64,000 nt of DNA from assembly GCF_900112425.1 (NCBI RefSeq), contig NZ_FOLP01000027.1:19650-83649 (forward strand), written 5' to 3'. The stretch is from Variovorax sp. OK212. Lineage in GTDB: Bacteria > Pseudomonadota > Gammaproteobacteria > Burkholderiales > Burkholderiaceae_C. The notes under the pieces were generated by a model. The model saw only the letters and a list, made by a program, of their open reading frames with translations, was not told the DNA's origin and made no database searches. A program made the position numbers and the translations under genes. Positions 35,575 through 45,434 of the stretch are shown here, piece by piece (the stretch's first letter is position 1; each line of letters starts with the position of its first letter).

Positions 35575-36557
35575 ATGCTTATCCAGAATTCGCCTTCACA
35601 GCAGCACGCGACGCTCAATCAGGCGCATGGGTCGAACCGAGACAACAATCCGAGTCCCACAGTATCTGGCCTGCGAACAAGTCGGATTTCAGCCTCAACC
35701 ACATCAGCCCACTCAGGCTCAATTTCCACGAGCATCCGTTGTTGCAGCTATCGGCGCTGGCGGACCTTGCCAAGTACCTGGCCCCGTTGAAGCAATGCCG
35801 TTTCGTGCGCCCGGGCATCACGCAGGCATCAAATTTCGAGCACGATGCCCAGGATCCACTCGGCAAGAGCATCCACGAGTGTTCGAACGCATCCACGAGC
35901 CGGAGTCCTGGGTGGCGCTCTGCAACATCGAGACGCATCCCGTGTACGCTGCATTGCTACACCAGATCATCGACGCGGTGCGCTCTGAGATCGAGCGAGA
36001 AGCCAGGCATCTTCCTGGTAACGGGCTTTATCTTCCTGTCGGCGCCACCCTCCATCACGCCGTTTCACATTGACCGCGAGAACGACTTCTGGCTGCAGCC
36101 CATGGTCGCAAGACTATGAGCGTGTGGGACCGAAACGACCGCACGGTCGTGGGTGCGCCGGCTGTGGACGACTTCATCGTCGGACGAACGCTCGAAGGCG
36201 TGCGCCTGAAAGAAGAGTATCGCTCGCGCGGCTTCCACTTTGACACCACGCCGGGCGGTGGCATTTACTTTCCAAGCACCATGCCGCACCTGACTCGTTC
36301 CGAGCCACCTTGGGTCACGGCCAATGACGGCGTGTCGGTGTCGCTGGGGGTGGCGTTCTACACCTCAGTCACCCGGCGCCATGCGCCATGCACAGGTAGA
36401 TCAGGCGAACCGCTTTCTGCGAAGGGCACTAGAGGTTTCGCCCGCAGCGCTGGGGCAATCGGACCTGCGCGACACGCTGAAGGTGCCGTTCGGGCACCTG
36501 CTAGGTGCTGCGCGCTACAAGCGGTTCAACAATCCGGAGCCATTGGGCGCGTACTGA
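35575..36557 (+). pseudogene. Second JmjC/cupin-like gene, multiply frameshifted
   Basis: Homologous blocks occur in order in different frames. They are HEHPLLQLSALADLAKYL, ESWVALCNIETHPVYAALLH, ITPFHIDRENDFWLQ (with the H-x-D pair), MSVWDRNDRTVVGAPAVDDF, GGGIYFPSTMPHLTRSEPPW and RYKRFNNPEPLGAY at the natural end. At least four frame changes are needed, so no product is made. Layout and motifs match the intact gene just upstream, but the two are divergent enough to have been different enzymes, not a recent duplication. Confidence 0.7.
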
Positions 36558-36985
36558 CCTGGCACGCGTAGCGTCCGTCCGACGAATCGTCGAAAACGCA
36601 CCACGCTGCTCTACGTAGCTCTGAGCATGGCCTGCGCGCGTTGGATGGTGGACGCTGGCGTGAAGAATTCCAATGTCCGGTTTGCGGACGTCGGCGTCGC
36701 TGTGAGGAACGCCGGCAGAGTCAACCCATCACGTCCATTTTTGCTGTCGGGTCGAAACGTCTTCATTCACGTTTCTTGTAGATCACCGGAGCTTGCCGAA
36801 AGCTACTATGTGTCTTATGTTAAGTTTAATCGCGCTCAGACAACTTTGAGCCACGCGCTTGGGCCGTTCTCGGCGGACGATTTGTGCCGGCACCGAGCGC
36901 GCCTCACCGTGAGGTGGCCATACGCCACGATCTGCCCTCTCGGAGCCATACTGGCCCAAGCGCAGGGGACTCCAACAGCTTGCGC
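36558..36985. other. No recognisable gene
   Basis: Contains a copy of AATGTCCGGTT (36672-36682), a string that also marks breakpoints at 16487 and 52524. A small palindrome CGACG-AAT-CGTCG lies near 36580. No RNA gene or domain seen. Confidence 0.4.
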
Positions 36986-37924
36986 TCATTCGCCGGCTTT
37001 TGCGGCGGCCATCGAATGGGGAAGCCGCGCCAGCAGCGTGTCGATCACCACGCGCACTTTCATGGGGAGGGTGCGCATGCGCGGCCAGACCGCATGCAGC
37101 TCGTAGCCGAAGGGCTCGGGCTCGTCGAACACGCGCACCAACCGCCCCGCGGCGACGTGGCCCGCAGCCATCCAGACCGGCACGCGCGCCAGACCCCAGC
37201 CCGCGACGGCGCCGTCCATCACCACGTCGAGCGCATCGCAGACGAAGCGCGATTCGACCTCGAACGGGACCGATGCAGCGGCGCCGTCGGCGGAGGCGAA
37301 GCGCCAGGGCTGTCGCCACCCCTGGCGCGCATAGCCCACGAAGCGATGCGATTCGCGTTGCACCAGCAGATCGTCGAACGAGGTCGGCCGTGAATGCTTC
37401 GCAAGATAGCCGGGTGACGCATAGACGGCCATCACTTGCCGCCCCAGCGGCCGCGCCGCCAGCGTGGTGCTGTCGTCAAGCACGCCGCTGCGGATGGCCA
37501 GGTCGATGCCCTCCTCGATCAGGTCGGCCCGCCGGTCGCTGTAGGCGATGTCGAAGCTCAGCTGCGGATACCGCTCCCCCAGTTCGAACAGCAGCGGCGC
37601 GATCAGCAGCCGCCCGATGATGACGGGCATGGTGAGCCGCAAGCGCCCGACGGGTTCCTGCCGCCCGGCCTCCAGCTCTTCGCCCGCAGCTGCTAACTCG
37701 GCCAATGCCCGCCGGCAGCGTTCGTAGTAGGCGTGCCCCTGCTGCGTCAGCGCATGGCTGCGCGTGGTGCGGTGAAAGAGCCGTGTGTCGAGCCGGGCTT
37801 CAAGCCGGGCCACGCTCTTGCTCACCGCGGACCGTGTGAGCTTCAGCTTGTCGGCCGCCACGGAGAAATTGCCGGCCTCGGCCACCGCCACGAAGACTTC
37901 AATGCCGTCCAGGGGTTCGCTCAT
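36986..37924 (-). CDS. LysR-family transcriptional regulator
   Basis: 312 aa. N-terminal HTH with FVAVAEAGNFSVAADKLKLT and RSAVSKSVARLEARLDTRLF; C-terminal PBP2-type ligand domain. Divergent from the oxidoreductase at 38032 with a perfect palindrome at 37927-37941 beside its start codon, so it likely regulates both. Confidence 0.93.
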   Translation of the reverse strand: MSEPLDGIEVFVAVAEAGNFSVAADKLKLTRSAVSKSVARLEARLDTRLFHRTTRSHALTQQGHAYYERCRRALAELAAAGEELEAGRQEPVGRLRLTMPVIIGRLLIAPLLFELGERYPQLSFDIAYSDRRADLIEEGIDLAIRSGVLDDSTTLAARPLGRQVMAVYASPGYLAKHSRPTSFDDLLVQRESHRFVGYARQGWRQPWRFASADGAAASVPFEVESRFVCDALDVVMDGAVAGWGLARVPVWMAAGHVAAGRLVRVFDEPEPFGYELHAVWPRMRTLPMKVRVVIDTLLARLPHSMAAAKAGE

Positions 37925-37926
37925 TG

Positions 37927-37941
37927 GCGAATTGTATTCGC
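37927..37941. promoter_or_regulatory. Palindrome at the LysR start, probable operator
   Basis: GCGAAT-TGT-ATTCGC is a perfect inverted repeat lying 3 bp before the LysR ATG. Another GCGAA half-site occurs at 37949. Its position fits LysR autoregulation. Confidence 0.5.
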
Positions 37942-38031
37942 TGATCTAGCGAAAAAGACGATCCACCAGGGAAGGTTGCGCACCAATAGGATGAAGCACA
38001 TCCACAACATCCATTGAAAGTGGTGCCCGCA

Positions 38032-39045
38032 ATGACAAGAACGATGCAACGTTGGCAGATCGAATCCCTGGACCTGCGCAGCCTGAAACAGGTCGAAGCC
38101 CCGAAGCCCACGCCTGCCCTCGGGCAGATCCTGGTCCGCACGCAGGCGGTGTCACTGAACTACCGCGATTTGATGATCACGGGCGGCACCTACGCGTGGG
38201 CGCCGCCCCTGCCCTTCACGCCCTGCTCCGATCTGGCCGGCGTCGTGGAGGTCGTGGGACCGGGCGTGACACGCTGGAAAGGCGGCGAGCAAATCATCAG
38301 CACCTTCGTGGCGGGCTGGCTCGACGGCAAGACGCCCACCGGCACCTTCTCGCTCGGCGGCCCCGGTCCGGGCGCGCTCGCCTCGCATGTGCTGATCGAC
38401 GAGCAATGGGCCGTCGAGGCGCCCCGAACGCTGAATGCCGACCAGGCCTCGACCCTGCCCTGCGCCGCACTGACGGCGTGGTTCTCCTACTTCGAGGAAG
38501 GTTCGCTCAAGGCCGGCGACACGGTGCTGATCCATGGCACGGGCGGCGTCGCGCTGTTCGGCCTGCAGTTCGCGCGGATGCACGGCGCGACGGTGATCGT
38601 CGTGTCCGGCGGCGCCGGCAAGCGCGACAAGGCGCTGGCGCTCGGCGCCTCGCATGTCATCGCACGCGACGCCGACTGGCCAGCCGAAGTCAGGCGTCTG
38701 ACTGAGGGTCGCGGAGCCGATCACGTGCTGGAGACGGTAGGCGGCACCAACCTCGCCCGCTCGCTGAGCGCCGTGGCGCAAGGCGGACGGATCTCGCTTA
38801 TCGGGGTGATCGAAGGCGGCAGCGTCGAGACGCAGGCCATCGACTTCATCCGCAGCCGGGCGGTGCTTCAAGGCATCAGCGTGGGGCATCGCCGCGCGCT
38901 GCAGGACATGGTCCGCGCCATCGACGCGACCAGGCTGAAGCCCGTCATCGACAAGGTCTACGGCTTTGCGGACGTGCCGGCGGCCTTCGAGCAACTGCAG
39001 CGCGGCGCGTTCGGCAAGGTCGTGGTTTCGCTCGGTGGGGGCTGA
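38032..39045 (+). CDS. MDR-family NAD(P)-dependent alcohol dehydrogenase / quinone oxidoreductase
   Basis: 337 aa. GroES-like N-terminal domain (VSLNYRDLMITGG, CSDLAGVVEVVGPGVTRW) and Rossmann domain with VLIHGTGGVALFGLQFARMH. The zinc-ligand Cys cluster of true alcohol dehydrogenases is not apparent, which favours the zinc-independent quinone-oxidoreductase branch. ATG 38032 is preferred over the upstream TTG 38014, with GAAAG nearby as ribosome site. Confidence 0.88.
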   Translation: MTRTMQRWQIESLDLRSLKQVEAPKPTPALGQILVRTQAVSLNYRDLMITGGTYAWAPPLPFTPCSDLAGVVEVVGPGVTRWKGGEQIISTFVAGWLDGKTPTGTFSLGGPGPGALASHVLIDEQWAVEAPRTLNADQASTLPCAALTAWFSYFEEGSLKAGDTVLIHGTGGVALFGLQFARMHGATVIVVSGGAGKRDKALALGASHVIARDADWPAEVRRLTEGRGADHVLETVGGTNLARSLSAVAQGGRISLIGVIEGGSVETQAIDFIRSRAVLQGISVGHRRALQDMVRAIDATRLKPVIDKVYGFADVPAAFEQLQRGAFGKVVVSLGGG

Positions 39046-39231
39046 CCGACAGTCCGTCGATGCCTGCCGTGAAATGGGGCTTACCAGCCGCTGATCGCCT
39101 GGTAGCAATGAGGCGGGATCGGCGATCCATGGCGCGCGTCCCCGAATCAGCATGCTTCGCGTCGAGACACCGTCAAAGCCGGCTGTGAACGCCGCGGCTC
39201 CTGCTGCACGAGCGAGCCATAACCGTAGTCT

Positions 39232-39250
39232 CGATAAATTGCGATTATCG
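39232..39250. promoter_or_regulatory. Inverted repeat upstream of the KfrA-like gene
   Basis: CGATAA (39232-39237) and TTATCG (39245-39250) flank seven bases, 29 bp before the start codon. KfrA-type proteins repress their own promoters, so this is a candidate operator. Confidence 0.45.
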
Positions 39251-39278
39251 TTGGTGAGAGTAACGAAAGAGCGCCGAG

Positions 39279-40391
39279 ATGGAAATGGATAGTTCGAGGG
39301 GCATCACGCAAGCCCAGGTCTGGGGTGCGGCCGATGCGATCCTGATCGAGGGGCAACGCCCGACGATCGAAAGGATTCGCCAGCGCCTGGGCCGAGGTTC
39401 GCCGAACACGGTGGGCCCGATGGTCGAGCGCTGGTTCGCAACGCTCGGAAAAAGACTCGGAAATGGGCTCAATGGCCCCGGAGCCGCATCCAACGACGAG
39501 GCTGGCCAACAAGTCCCTCTGCCCATCCTGTGCGCGGCCACGCAGCTTTGGCAATCGGCCCGCGCCGAGGCCGACCAATCCCTTCGCCAAGAAAGCGAGG
39601 CCGGCCGCCGACAGCTTGAGCTTGAGGAGGCTTTGCTGCAGGAAGCGGCCGCCGCATTGCGCACCCGAGAGCAAGCCTTCGAGAGCAACCGCAGCCAGCT
39701 GGAAGCGGCACTCGCGAGTTCGCAGCACGCCGTGACCACGCTGCGTGAGCAACTGGAGGCGGCGAGCCAGCGCGCCGCGGCCGTAGACCAAGTGGCCGAG
39801 AAGCTGCGCAAACAGCTCGACGACGCCGGCACCCAGAGGGATCGTCTCAAGGAGGAACACGCCGCCGCCTTGGTTGCACGAGACCGCTTAGCGCTTGAGG
39901 CCGAAGAACGGCACATCGCGAACGAACGCCGTCTCCTTGCAGAGGTCGACCGTTCGCGCGAGGAAACCAAGCGCACCGCGCAGGCAGCCCTCCAGTCCGC
40001 GACCCGCGACCAGGCTGCACTGGCAAAGTCTGCCGAGCAGCTTTCCGCCGTACGAGATCAGCTCGCTGAGGAGCAGCGCGCCGCGCGCACCGAGAGTGCA
40101 ACCGCGAAGGCCGAGACCGTGGCAGCGCGCGCCGCAGCCACCGACGCGTCGAATGCGCAGGCCAGCGCCGAGCAGCAGTTGCGCGAGCAGACGGGTACCC
40201 TCACCCTGGCTCACGCAGAGCTCGGTCACGCCCTTGCACGGCTGCAGGAGATGCACGCGCTGCATGCCCGGGAAACAGAAGCGCATGAGGCCACGCGACA
40301 GATGCTGCAACGCGCGATGGGTACAGCCGCCCCGCCCAAGGCCAGTGTCAACGCAATCAGTGCCCCAGCGCGGTCGCCGCGCAAGCGCTGA
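39279..40391 (+). CDS. KfrA-like DNA-binding coiled-coil protein
   Basis: 370 aa. The N-terminal ~70 residues form the KfrA DNA-binding domain (GITQAQVWGAADAILIEGQR, then PTIERIRQRLGRGSPNTVGP). The rest is one long Ala/Glu/Arg/Gln-rich coiled coil from about 90 to 350. On IncP plasmids KfrA is an autoregulated, filament-forming protein linked to stable inheritance. Chromosomal and island copies also exist, so this alone does not prove a plasmid. The C-terminus is a short basic tail (APARSPRKR). Confidence 0.85.
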   Translation: MEMDSSRGITQAQVWGAADAILIEGQRPTIERIRQRLGRGSPNTVGPMVERWFATLGKRLGNGLNGPGAASNDEAGQQVPLPILCAATQLWQSARAEADQSLRQESEAGRRQLELEEALLQEAAAALRTREQAFESNRSQLEAALASSQHAVTTLREQLEAASQRAAAVDQVAEKLRKQLDDAGTQRDRLKEEHAAALVARDRLALEAEERHIANERRLLAEVDRSREETKRTAQAALQSATRDQAALAKSAEQLSAVRDQLAEEQRAARTESATAKAETVAARAAATDASNAQASAEQQLREQTGTLTLAHAELGHALARLQEMHALHARETEAHEATRQMLQRAMGTAAPPKASVNAISAPARSPRKR

Positions 40392-41049
40392 GCCGGGTGT
40401 CGGGCGCCTAAGGCTTCAGACGCTCGAGCAACTGGCGGTACTATTTTTGGTCGGCCAAATACAGCCGTATGCGGCACGTTCCAAGCCCGGGCGATCGCAC
40501 AAGATGATCGCGCCTCGCTTGTACTCGATCACTTGGCGAAGGCGAAACCGCAGAACAGCTGCTCTCCGAGAGAGCCCGATGTTTTTCGTGAAGAGCTCGG
40601 ACTTGTGGAAATGGGCATCAAAATTTGAGACTTTGTGGCATGGGCACATGTCGGCTAACGGTTTCAGCGACCGCTTTGTAGCTGTGCGACCGGCTGCTGG
40701 CGTTAAGGGTTGTCCGACACCTGCCCGTGTGACACCTCGATGCCGAGCATGACGACGGCCTGAGGGCAGGTGTTGCACAACCCTTAACCGAAGCCGAAGT
40801 TCGCGTCGCCCGACAGCCGTCACCGACGGCTACAGATCAATGTGCCAGAGCAACTCACGCCCGGCGCCGTCCAACACTCCATCGTCGAGGTGCTGATGGG
40901 CTACTTGGCAGGGGCCGAGCGACAGGCATAGCGCACCCTTGTGAGCTGAGCCGTCACGACTTCTTTCTACAATTCGCGGGTTCGGGGTACCGCTTCTGTT
41001 TCCTCCCGATCCTGTCCGGTACAGCGCAGGGTCCGAGACAGGGGTTCCC
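40392..41049. other. Remnant-rich stretch with no intact gene
   Basis: Holds the minus-strand Crp/Fnr scrap at 40436-40600. A plus-strand scrap near 40830-40930 ends in VQHSIVEVLMGYLAGAERQA, possibly the C-terminus of a lost regulator. No other feature is recognised. Confidence 0.35.
40436..40600 (-). pseudogene. C-terminal scrap of a Crp/Fnr-type regulator
   Basis: The minus strand reads FTKNIGLSRRAAVLRFRLRQ followed by VIEYKRGAIILCDRPGLERA. This matches the HTH and wing end of Crp/Fnr proteins, where the wing is typically IEYxRGxIxILDRxGLE. The sensor domain is absent, and the HTH appears compressed by a small deletion. Confidence 0.45.
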
Positions 41050-41160
41050 ATGCATTTCCAAGCACTCGCTTGGCTGCTGCTTGCAGCCAGCATCGCCGCC
41101 GAAATGGTCGGCACCATCGCCTTGCGCTATGCCGATGGCTTCACCCGCCTGTGGCGGTGA
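41050..41160 (+). pseudogene. Truncated SMR (EmrE-type) efflux gene
   Basis: 36 codons reading MHFQALAWLLLAASIAAEMV, then GTIALRYADGFTRLWR and a stop. This is the first membrane helix of a small multidrug resistance protein with its essential Glu (AAEMVGTIALR). The other three helices are absent downstream, so it cannot transport. Confidence 0.65.
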
Positions 41161-41568
41161 ACAGCCGTCCGCCGTGGGCCCAAACAGTCCGTCACGTCAC
41201 CCAATCAAATCTGGAAGTCGTAGTCCACCGTGATCGACGCATGGTCCGAGAATTTCACATGCTTGTAGATGTGTTCACTGCGGGCAAGCCCCGCCACAGC
41301 CGGCGTCGCCAGGGGTAGCCGGTGCGACAAAAACATACAGACCAACCCAGGTTTTCCATTAGGAATTCAAGGTGAGTGATTGACCGTGGATTTGCCGGGT
41401 AGATCGCCCCTTTTTGCATCATTCCAAAGACCCTGCATCCACTGACGCAGCGTCATGGTGATTGCAGCATTCGGTACTGCGGGTCTTTTGTCTCTCTCCA
41501 CGTTGGCGCGGGTGTCAGATCAAAGCGTGAAGTCGTCATCGACCGTGGCGGGGCACCTTGCACGGTCT
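41161..41568. other. No recognisable gene
   Basis: Sits between the truncated SMR gene and the convergent end of the TRIC gene. I see neither a domain nor a convincing structure. Confidence 0.35.
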
Positions 41569-42234
41569 CTAGTCTGGAGCTTCGCCCTCGCGTTGAAAAG
41601 CACGCGGCAGATTCCATTGGTAGCGCAGCGAGAGGTAACGCAGCGCGAAGCAGGTGGCCAAAGCGATCCAGGTGCGCCCGCTGGACAACCATCCCAGGCT
41701 CTGGCCAATCACCTCGATGCTGGCACCGACCAGCGCCGCCGACGCATAGATTTCACGCTGAAGAATTACCGGCACCCGATTGAGCAGCACGTCGCGCATC
41801 ACACCACCGCCCACGGCCGTGACCACGCCCAGCAACAAGGCCACCTCCGTGTTGTGGCCAAAAATCAGGGCCTTCTGCGCACCGGTGACTGCAAATAGAC
41901 CCAGGCCTATGGAGTCGAACAGCACAACCGGGTGCGCCAGGCGGACGACCAGCGGGCTTGCGGCGATCGTCATCAAGGCCGCCAGCAGCGCGACGGCGAG
42001 GTAGCGCCAATCGGACAGGCCAGCTGGCGGCACCGCGCCGATGCACAGGTCGCGCAGCACGCCGCCGCCGCACGCGACCGTGAACGCTATGGCCACGACG
42101 CCGAACCAGTCCAGGCCGCGGTCTCGGGCCGCGACTGCACCGCTGATGGCAAAGGCGAAGGTGCCTGCCAGATCGAGGGCGGTGAACAGGCGGTGGTCGT
42201 TCAGGCCGGCAAGGGCCAATTCGTGGACGTTCAT
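41569..42234 (-). CDS. TRIC-family (UPF0126/YicG) membrane protein
   Basis: 221 aa with seven membrane helices in two homologous halves. FAFAISGAVAARDRGLDWFG and GGGVLRDLCIG in the first half are mirrored by VVTAVGGGVMRDVLLNRVP in the second. These are the signature repeats of prokaryotic TRIC cation channels. ATG 42234 overlaps the amidohydrolase TGA by four bases, so it is coupled to it; an in-frame start at 42255 would lie inside that gene. Confidence 0.9.
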   Translation of the reverse strand: MNVHELALAGLNDHRLFTALDLAGTFAFAISGAVAARDRGLDWFGVVAIAFTVACGGGVLRDLCIGAVPPAGLSDWRYLAVALLAALMTIAASPLVVRLAHPVVLFDSIGLGLFAVTGAQKALIFGHNTEVALLLGVVTAVGGGVMRDVLLNRVPVILQREIYASAALVGASIEVIGQSLGWLSSGRTWIALATCFALRYLSLRYQWNLPRAFQREGEAPD

Positions 42235-43496
42235 GCGCTGGGTTCGCACAGCCACGCGCTGGCGGCGGTCAGCATTGCCTGCAAGCCGGTCTCCAGCGTC
42301 GGGTGGATCTGCGGCGCGAACATCGGCGAGTGGTTGCTGGGAATCTTGTTGACGGTCTTGTCCTGCAGGGCTTTGGCGTACACCGCCGGATCAGTGCCGC
42401 CCACAAACCAGAACACATAGGGTACGCCCCAAGTGCGGCCGAAGACGCTGAAGTCTTCGCTGGCCGAAGCCGGACCGGGCGCCAGCGAGGCGTTCTCACC
42501 AAACTGAATACCAAACGCTTTCGCCAGCTTTTGCGTAGCGACCAGATCGTTCTCGGTCATCGGGTAGCGGTTGATGGTGGTGAACTCGGGCGGCCGCTCG
42601 GCACCGGAGGCATCGCACTCGGCGCAGCAGATGCGGCGTATGGACTTGAGCATGTACTCGCGCGTGTCCTCGCTGAAGGTGCGTATGTTCAGCTTGATGG
42701 TGGCGTCGTCAGGGATGATGTTTTCTTTGGTACCGGCTTGCAGCGAGCCAATCGTGAGCACGGCCGGCTCCGACGGCGCGATCTCCCGTGAGACGATGGT
42801 CTGCAGGCGCAGCGTCGTCACGGCGGCCATGATCACTGGGTCGATCGAGGTTTGCGGCTGGGAGCCGTGTGAGCCGCGCCCGAACAGTTTGATCTTCAGA
42901 CTTTCTGCGCCTGACAAGGTAACGCCGGGTCGGTAACTCACGGTGCCGGCCGCACCGACCATCACGTGTTGCCCCAGGATGATGTCGGGTTTCGGGAAGC
43001 GGCCTTCACCCCAGTCGCCCACCATGGCGTTGGCGCCTTCGGCGGTTTCTTCACCGGGCTGGAACACGACCATCAGCGTACCGCGCCAGGCGGTACGGTT
43101 CGTGGACAGAATGCGCGCGGCGCCAACCATCCAGGTCACGTGCATGTCGTGGCCGCAGGAGTGCGCAACGCCGACCTCAACACCGTCCGCATCGCGCGCC
43201 TTCACGTTGCTGGCATAGGGCAGCCCGGTGTTCTCGGCCATCGGTAGCGCGTCCATGTCGGCGCGCAGCATCACGCTTGGGCCAGTGCCGTTCTTCATCA
43301 CACAGACCACGCCCGTCACGCCGACGTTACGCGTCACCTCATAGCCCAGGCCCTGCATTGCGTCAGCGACGATCTTCGCAGTGCGAACCTCCTGCATGGA
43401 CAACTCGGGGTGCCGATGCAGGTCTTGGTAGAGCGCTTCGAGTTCGGACATCAGCGTGGGTTCGGCGGAGCCGAGCGCTTGGGTGAGAGCATTCAT
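42231..43496 (-). CDS. M20-family amidohydrolase
   Basis: 421 aa metallopeptidase fold. Metal and catalytic motifs are in place: DLHRHPELSMQE, MLRADMDALPM, HSCGHDMH, FQPGEETAEGA and a C-terminal SNHSPMFAP. Members hydrolyse N-acyl amino acids (hippurate, indole-acetyl conjugates, N-acetyl amino acids). Coupled to the TRIC gene downstream. Confidence 0.92.
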   Translation of the reverse strand: MNALTQALGSAEPTLMSELEALYQDLHRHPELSMQEVRTAKIVADAMQGLGYEVTRNVGVTGVVCVMKNGTGPSVMLRADMDALPMAENTGLPYASNVKARDADGVEVGVAHSCGHDMHVTWMVGAARILSTNRTAWRGTLMVVFQPGEETAEGANAMVGDWGEGRFPKPDIILGQHVMVGAAGTVSYRPGVTLSGAESLKIKLFGRGSHGSQPQTSIDPVIMAAVTTLRLQTIVSREIAPSEPAVLTIGSLQAGTKENIIPDDATIKLNIRTFSEDTREYMLKSIRRICCAECDASGAERPPEFTTINRYPMTENDLVATQKLAKAFGIQFGENASLAPGPASASEDFSVFGRTWGVPYVFWFVGGTDPAVYAKALQDKTVNKIPSNHSPMFAPQIHPTLETGLQAMLTAASAWLCEPSA

Positions 43497-43872
43497 GGTG
43501 GATCCAGAAGTGACGGCGTAAGGGTGAACGAAGTCCGACAGAAAGCATGCTGGAGGGAATAGTAGGGCCCCGGCACGGCGATAACAAATTCGGGCCCTTT
43601 GCCGTCGTGCCGATCGCGCTGCGGATGCGGTGGCGGCAATGCGCTCGGTGGCAATTTGATAGTCAGTCCGACAAAAAAACCAGAAAATAAACAGGGCCAG
43701 AAGAGCCGCACGTGAATCGAAGTATTAGCAGTGAGTCGCTGCACCACGAATTTTTTGCAAATGGCCAGGTTCAGTTACGCAATCAGATGAAAGAAGGCTG
43801 CCGAATTCGGCCGATCGGCGCCGCTATCGGCCCGTTGCCGAAGTTCGGAATCTCCCAAAGCGGCCGCTGAAT
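43497..43872. other. Upstream region of the amidohydrolase, no gene
   Basis: Contains an imperfect long stem (CGGCACGGC near 43574 against GCCGTCGTGCCG near 43603) enclosing GGGCCC-type text. Probably the amidohydrolase leader plus the ragged 5' edge of the IS66 element. Confidence 0.35.
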
Positions 43873-45394
43873 GTGCTATCTGCGCCGCTGCGCTCGACTT
43901 GGTCGAAAGCCATTGATCGACGCGACAGCACGTTTCGGCAGGCGGCGTGGGGGCGGCGCCAGTTCAGAGGCGATGGACGCCGACCAGCGACGCCTGGTCG
44001 AGGAGACGATTGCCGAGGACGAGGCGAGCCTGCGCGCGCAGCTAGAGCAACTGCGTCTGCAAGCAGCGGCCGCCGACGCCGGCAAGGCCAAGCCGAAGGA
44101 AGCACCTCGTCAGCCGCGCCGTCAGGCTCTGCCCGAGCATATGCGCCGCGTCGAGCACCGCCACGAGCCCGACAGCACTGACTGCCAAGAGCCCGGCTGC
44201 GGCCGCCCGATGACGCGCATCGGCGAGGACATGAGCGAGCGCCTGGACATCGTGCCGGCCGAGTTCTTCGTCCACCGCCACATCTACGGCAAATGGGCCT
44301 GCCGCTGCTGCCAGGTCCTCAGGCAGGCGTCCTCCATCCCGGAGCTGATCGAAGGCGGCATGGCCGCGAGCGGCCTCATCGCACACACGCTCATCAGCCG
44401 CGGCGTCGACCACCTGCCGTACTACCGCCAGGAGGCGATCAACGCACGCAGCGGCGTCCATACGCCGCGTTCCACACTGGCTGCCTGGGCCGGCCAGGCC
44501 GGCGCTGCGCTGGAGCCGCTCTACGAGGTGCACAAGGCCTTCATCCTCGCCTGCCGCGTGCTGCACGCCGACGAAACACCCGTCAAGCTGCTCGACCCCG
44601 GTGCCGGCAAGAAGCGCCGAGCCTACGTCTGGGCCTACGCGAGGAGCTGGCACGACGCCGTGCCGGGCGTGATCTACGAGTTCTGCCTCGGCCGCGGCGC
44701 GCAGTACCCGAAGACCTTCCTTGCGGGCAATGCACAACAAGGTTGAGGCAGATGGTCTGGAACGCTGCTCACGGACCGCTACGGCGGCTACGACAGCGTG
44801 CTCGATCCCCGTATCCACCCCGACCGCATCAGCGCGGCCTGCGTCGCGCACGCACGTCGCAAGTTCGATGAATTGGCGCGCGACGGCACGAGCCCGATCG
44901 GCGACGAGGCGATCTGGCGCTATGCGCGGATTTATGCGGTCGAGGCCGAGCTCAAGGACATGAACGATGACGAGCGACAGGCGAAGCGCCAGCAACTTGC
45001 CAAGCCGCTGTGGGACAAGTTGAAGGAATGGTTCGAACTCGAACGACGGTTGGTCGCGGGCGGCAGCACCGTGGCGGGCGCCATCGACTACACGCTCGGC
45101 CACTGGAGCGCGCTGACGCGCTACCTGGACGACGGCGCAGTTGCGATCGACAACAACCACCTCGAGCGGCAAATCAAACCGTGGGGCATGGGGCACCGGG
45201 CATGGTTGTTCGCCGGCAGCGAACTGGCTGGCCAACGCACGGCCATGGTGATGAGCCTGGTTCAGTCCGCGCGGCTCAATGGCCACGACCCATGGACACA
45301 CTTGCGCGACGTGTTGGCTCGCCTGCCGACGCAGCTCAACAGCCGCATCGAGGAACTGCTGCCGCATCGGTGGCAGCCGTCCGCGGCCTGCTGA
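43873..45394 (+). pseudogene. tnpC: IS66-family transposase TnpC, broken by an in-frame stop
   Basis: One frame covers nearly all of the protein: zinc-finger region RRVEHRHEPDSTDCQEPGCG, FFVHRHIYGKWACRCC, DDE-domain parts VLHADETPVKLLDPG and LLTDRYGGYDSVLDP, and the C-terminal ALTRYLDDGAVAIDNNHLER with GSELAGQRTAM. A single TGA at 44744-44746 interrupts it 17 codons before VLDPR. The frame is otherwise intact, so this is a point nonsense mutation, not a frameshift. The N-terminal ~90 residues are scrambled. Confidence 0.85.
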
Positions 45395-45434
45395 CCGACA
45401 GGACTCAGGGCGGCCGAACGTGGGACGACTGACT

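Noticed and set aside
44744..44746. Programmed readthrough or selenocysteine at the tnpC TGA
   Set aside because: No SECIS-like structure noticed, IS66 transposases do not need one, and the 5' part of the gene is also damaged.
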